Positions 62,859 through 64,000 of a stretch of 64,000 nt of DNA are shown here, piece by piece. Both the position numbers and the translations under genes were made by a program. The DNA is taken from the NCBI GenBank assembly GCA_030646295.1, contig JAUSND010000003.1, positions 1-64,000 of the forward strand, written 5' to 3'. Origin of the DNA: Moraxellaceae bacterium (GTDB lineage Bacteria; Pseudomonadota; Gammaproteobacteria; Pseudomonadales; Moraxellaceae). The notes below the pieces were generated by a model. It was not told where the DNA came from and ran no database searches. It was given only the letters and a program-made list of their open reading frames with translations. Numbering within the stretch: position 1 is the first letter of the stretch; each line of letters starts with the position of its first letter.

Positions 62859-64000
62859 ATGAAGCGGTCAATTCTGTTGTCTTCGATGATGCTGGCTGGC
62901 ATGGCAAGTGGTACTGCGCATGCCGAACCGATGGAAGTGGCCTTGCTGCAGGAAGCCATTTTCAGCGGAAAAACGTCGCTTGATCTGCGTTTGCGCGCAG
63001 AGTGGGCGGATTATGACAATGCAACACATGAAGCCAACGCAGAAACCCTGCGCACGGTGCTGGGTTACAAGACGGGTGACTACCATGGCGTGAAGGCGTT
63101 CCTGGAATTCGAGGACGTCAGCAACATGGGGCACGAGAACTACAACAGCACCGTCAATGGCAAGGTTGAATACGGTGTGATTGCCGATCCGCAAGTCACG
63201 CAGGTCAATCAGGCATATCTGGAAGGTTATGGCTTCAAGGCCGGCCGCCAGAAAATCATTTTTGACAACGCCCGTTTTGTGGGTGATGTCGCCTGGCGCC
63301 AGAATGACCAGACCTTTGATGCCATCGGCTACACCAACACCACGCTGCTCAAGGATCTGGCCGTCACGCTGGATTACGTAAGCAAGATCCACCCGATCAA
63401 CGGGGTGGTCAAAGGTGTGCGTGCGCCCATGGTGAATGTGCGTTACGCCGGATTTCCCGCCGCCAAGTTTGCGGTGTTCTACTACGGCGTGGATGAGCAG
63501 TACACCCCGGCCAATTCCTGGGAACATGCCGGTGCCCGCGTGGATGGTGTGATCAAGGATTTCCTCTACGAAGCGTCGTATGCCGATCAGGATCAGTACC
63601 AGCAAGGTACCACCAAGGGCTCCAGCTACCACGACCTGCAGGTGGGCTACAAGTTTGGTCCGGTCACGCTGAAGGTGCAGCAGGAAGTGCTCAAGCAGGG
63701 CTTCAAGACCCCGCTGGCCACCCTGCATGCCTTCAATGGTTGGGCTGACCGCTTTCTGGCAACGCCAGCCAACGGTCTGGAAGACATCAACATCAAGCTG
63801 ATGACCAAACTGGCGGATTACAGTTTTGTGCTGGCCGCGCATGACTTCCAGTCCGATGCCAACAGCGACAAGTACGGCCAGGAAGTTGATTTCTCGGTGA
63901 GCAAACCGCTGACCTCCAAGCTGACGATGCTGGTGAAGGCGGCCAGCTTCAATGCAGATGGCAAGACGACCGGCTTTACCAACGACACCACCAAAGCCTG
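62859..64000 (+). CDS. Outer-membrane porin (alginate-export-like), 3' end outside window
   Basis: 380 codons visible. Signal peptide MKRSILLSSMMLAGMASGTAHA, then LLQEAIFSGKTSLDLRLRAEW and many strand pairs, including VKAFLEFEDVSNMG and AGRQKIIFDNARFVGDVAWR. This pattern resembles the alginate-export/OprE-like porins that flank nitrate ABC operons. The window ends in TG of the next codon. It follows nrtD by 116 nt. It may be the outer-membrane route for nitrate; that is inference from position. Confidence 0.75.
   Translation, partial: MKRSILLSSMMLAGMASGTAHAEPMEVALLQEAIFSGKTSLDLRLRAEWADYDNATHEANAETLRTVLGYKTGDYHGVKAFLEFEDVSNMGHENYNSTVNGKVEYGVIADPQVTQVNQAYLEGYGFKAGRQKIIFDNARFVGDVAWRQNDQTFDAIGYTNTTLLKDLAVTLDYVSKIHPINGVVKGVRAPMVNVRYAGFPAAKFAVFYYGVDEQYTPANSWEHAGARVDGVIKDFLYEASYADQDQYQQGTTKGSSYHDLQVGYKFGPVTLKVQQEVLKQGFKTPLATLHAFNGWADRFLATPANGLEDINIKLMTKLADYSFVLAAHDFQSDANSDKYGQEVDFSVSKPLTSKLTMLVKAASFNADGKTTGFTNDTTKA

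Overview
The window reads as one stretch of a gammaproteobacterial chromosome. The evidence is the conserved miaB-ybeZ-ybeY-corC-lptE-holA block, a long FadE-type acyl-CoA dehydrogenase, a soluble (Si-specific) transhydrogenase SthA, DcaP-type porins and a CrbS/CrbR acetate two-component system. I cannot name the genus. Strands alternate often, coding density is high and base composition is moderately GC-rich, except for one clearly AT-rich islet at about 48.8-52.1 kb.

Layout. 0-17 kb: housekeeping genes (DUF1820, tRNA modification, ribosome maturation, LPS assembly, DNA polymerase III delta, fatty acid oxidation), then a divergent class III nucleotide cyclase, a flavoprotein, a GST, an aminotransferase-like PLP enzyme, a secreted cyclophilin and lipA. 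The lnt and leuS genes that normally sit between corC and lptE are absent, and lipB lies 40 kb away from lipA. 17-35 kb: acetate and redox metabolism (sthA, DcaP porin, acs-crbR, a thiolase/MaoC pair, an AraC regulator, an SDR, crbS, and a DUF294/exonuclease pair). 35-48 kb: small stress and metabolism genes, an amino-acid decarboxylase/antiporter/porin cluster, DUF3422, TMEM175-like channel, HAD lipoprotein. 48.8-52.1 kb: a two-gene anti-phage islet resembling Hachiman (HamA nuclease-like plus HamB helicase-like). 52-58 kb: a secreted RCC1 propeller protein, DUF2784, lipB, a lipoprotein, ybeD. 58-64 kb: an ANTAR regulator (NasT) and a sigma-54 nitrate-uptake operon (nrtA-nrtB-nrtD-porin), cut by the window end.

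Most interesting signal. Five promoter regions (sthA, DcaP porin, acs, the DUF294/exonuclease operon, and a spot divergent from crbS) carry a 16-bp imperfect palindrome with a GACC-NN-GGTC core (the last four bases are CGGC in two copies). In all five a -10-like hexamer starts exactly 31.5 bp from the palindrome centre, on the side of the downstream gene. This fits a local acetate regulon controlled by CrbR. The copy divergent from crbS has no gene behind it, only about 80 bp ending in a strong intrinsic terminator, so it may drive an undescribed small RNA.

Other points worth a look: a thiolase whose nucleophilic cysteine codon is glycine, a NasT without an adjacent NasS but with a strong terminator in the downstream operon leader, tandem 24-nt repeats that run across the stop codon of an AraC-type gene, and a perfect 19-bp hairpin after the second DcaP-type porin.
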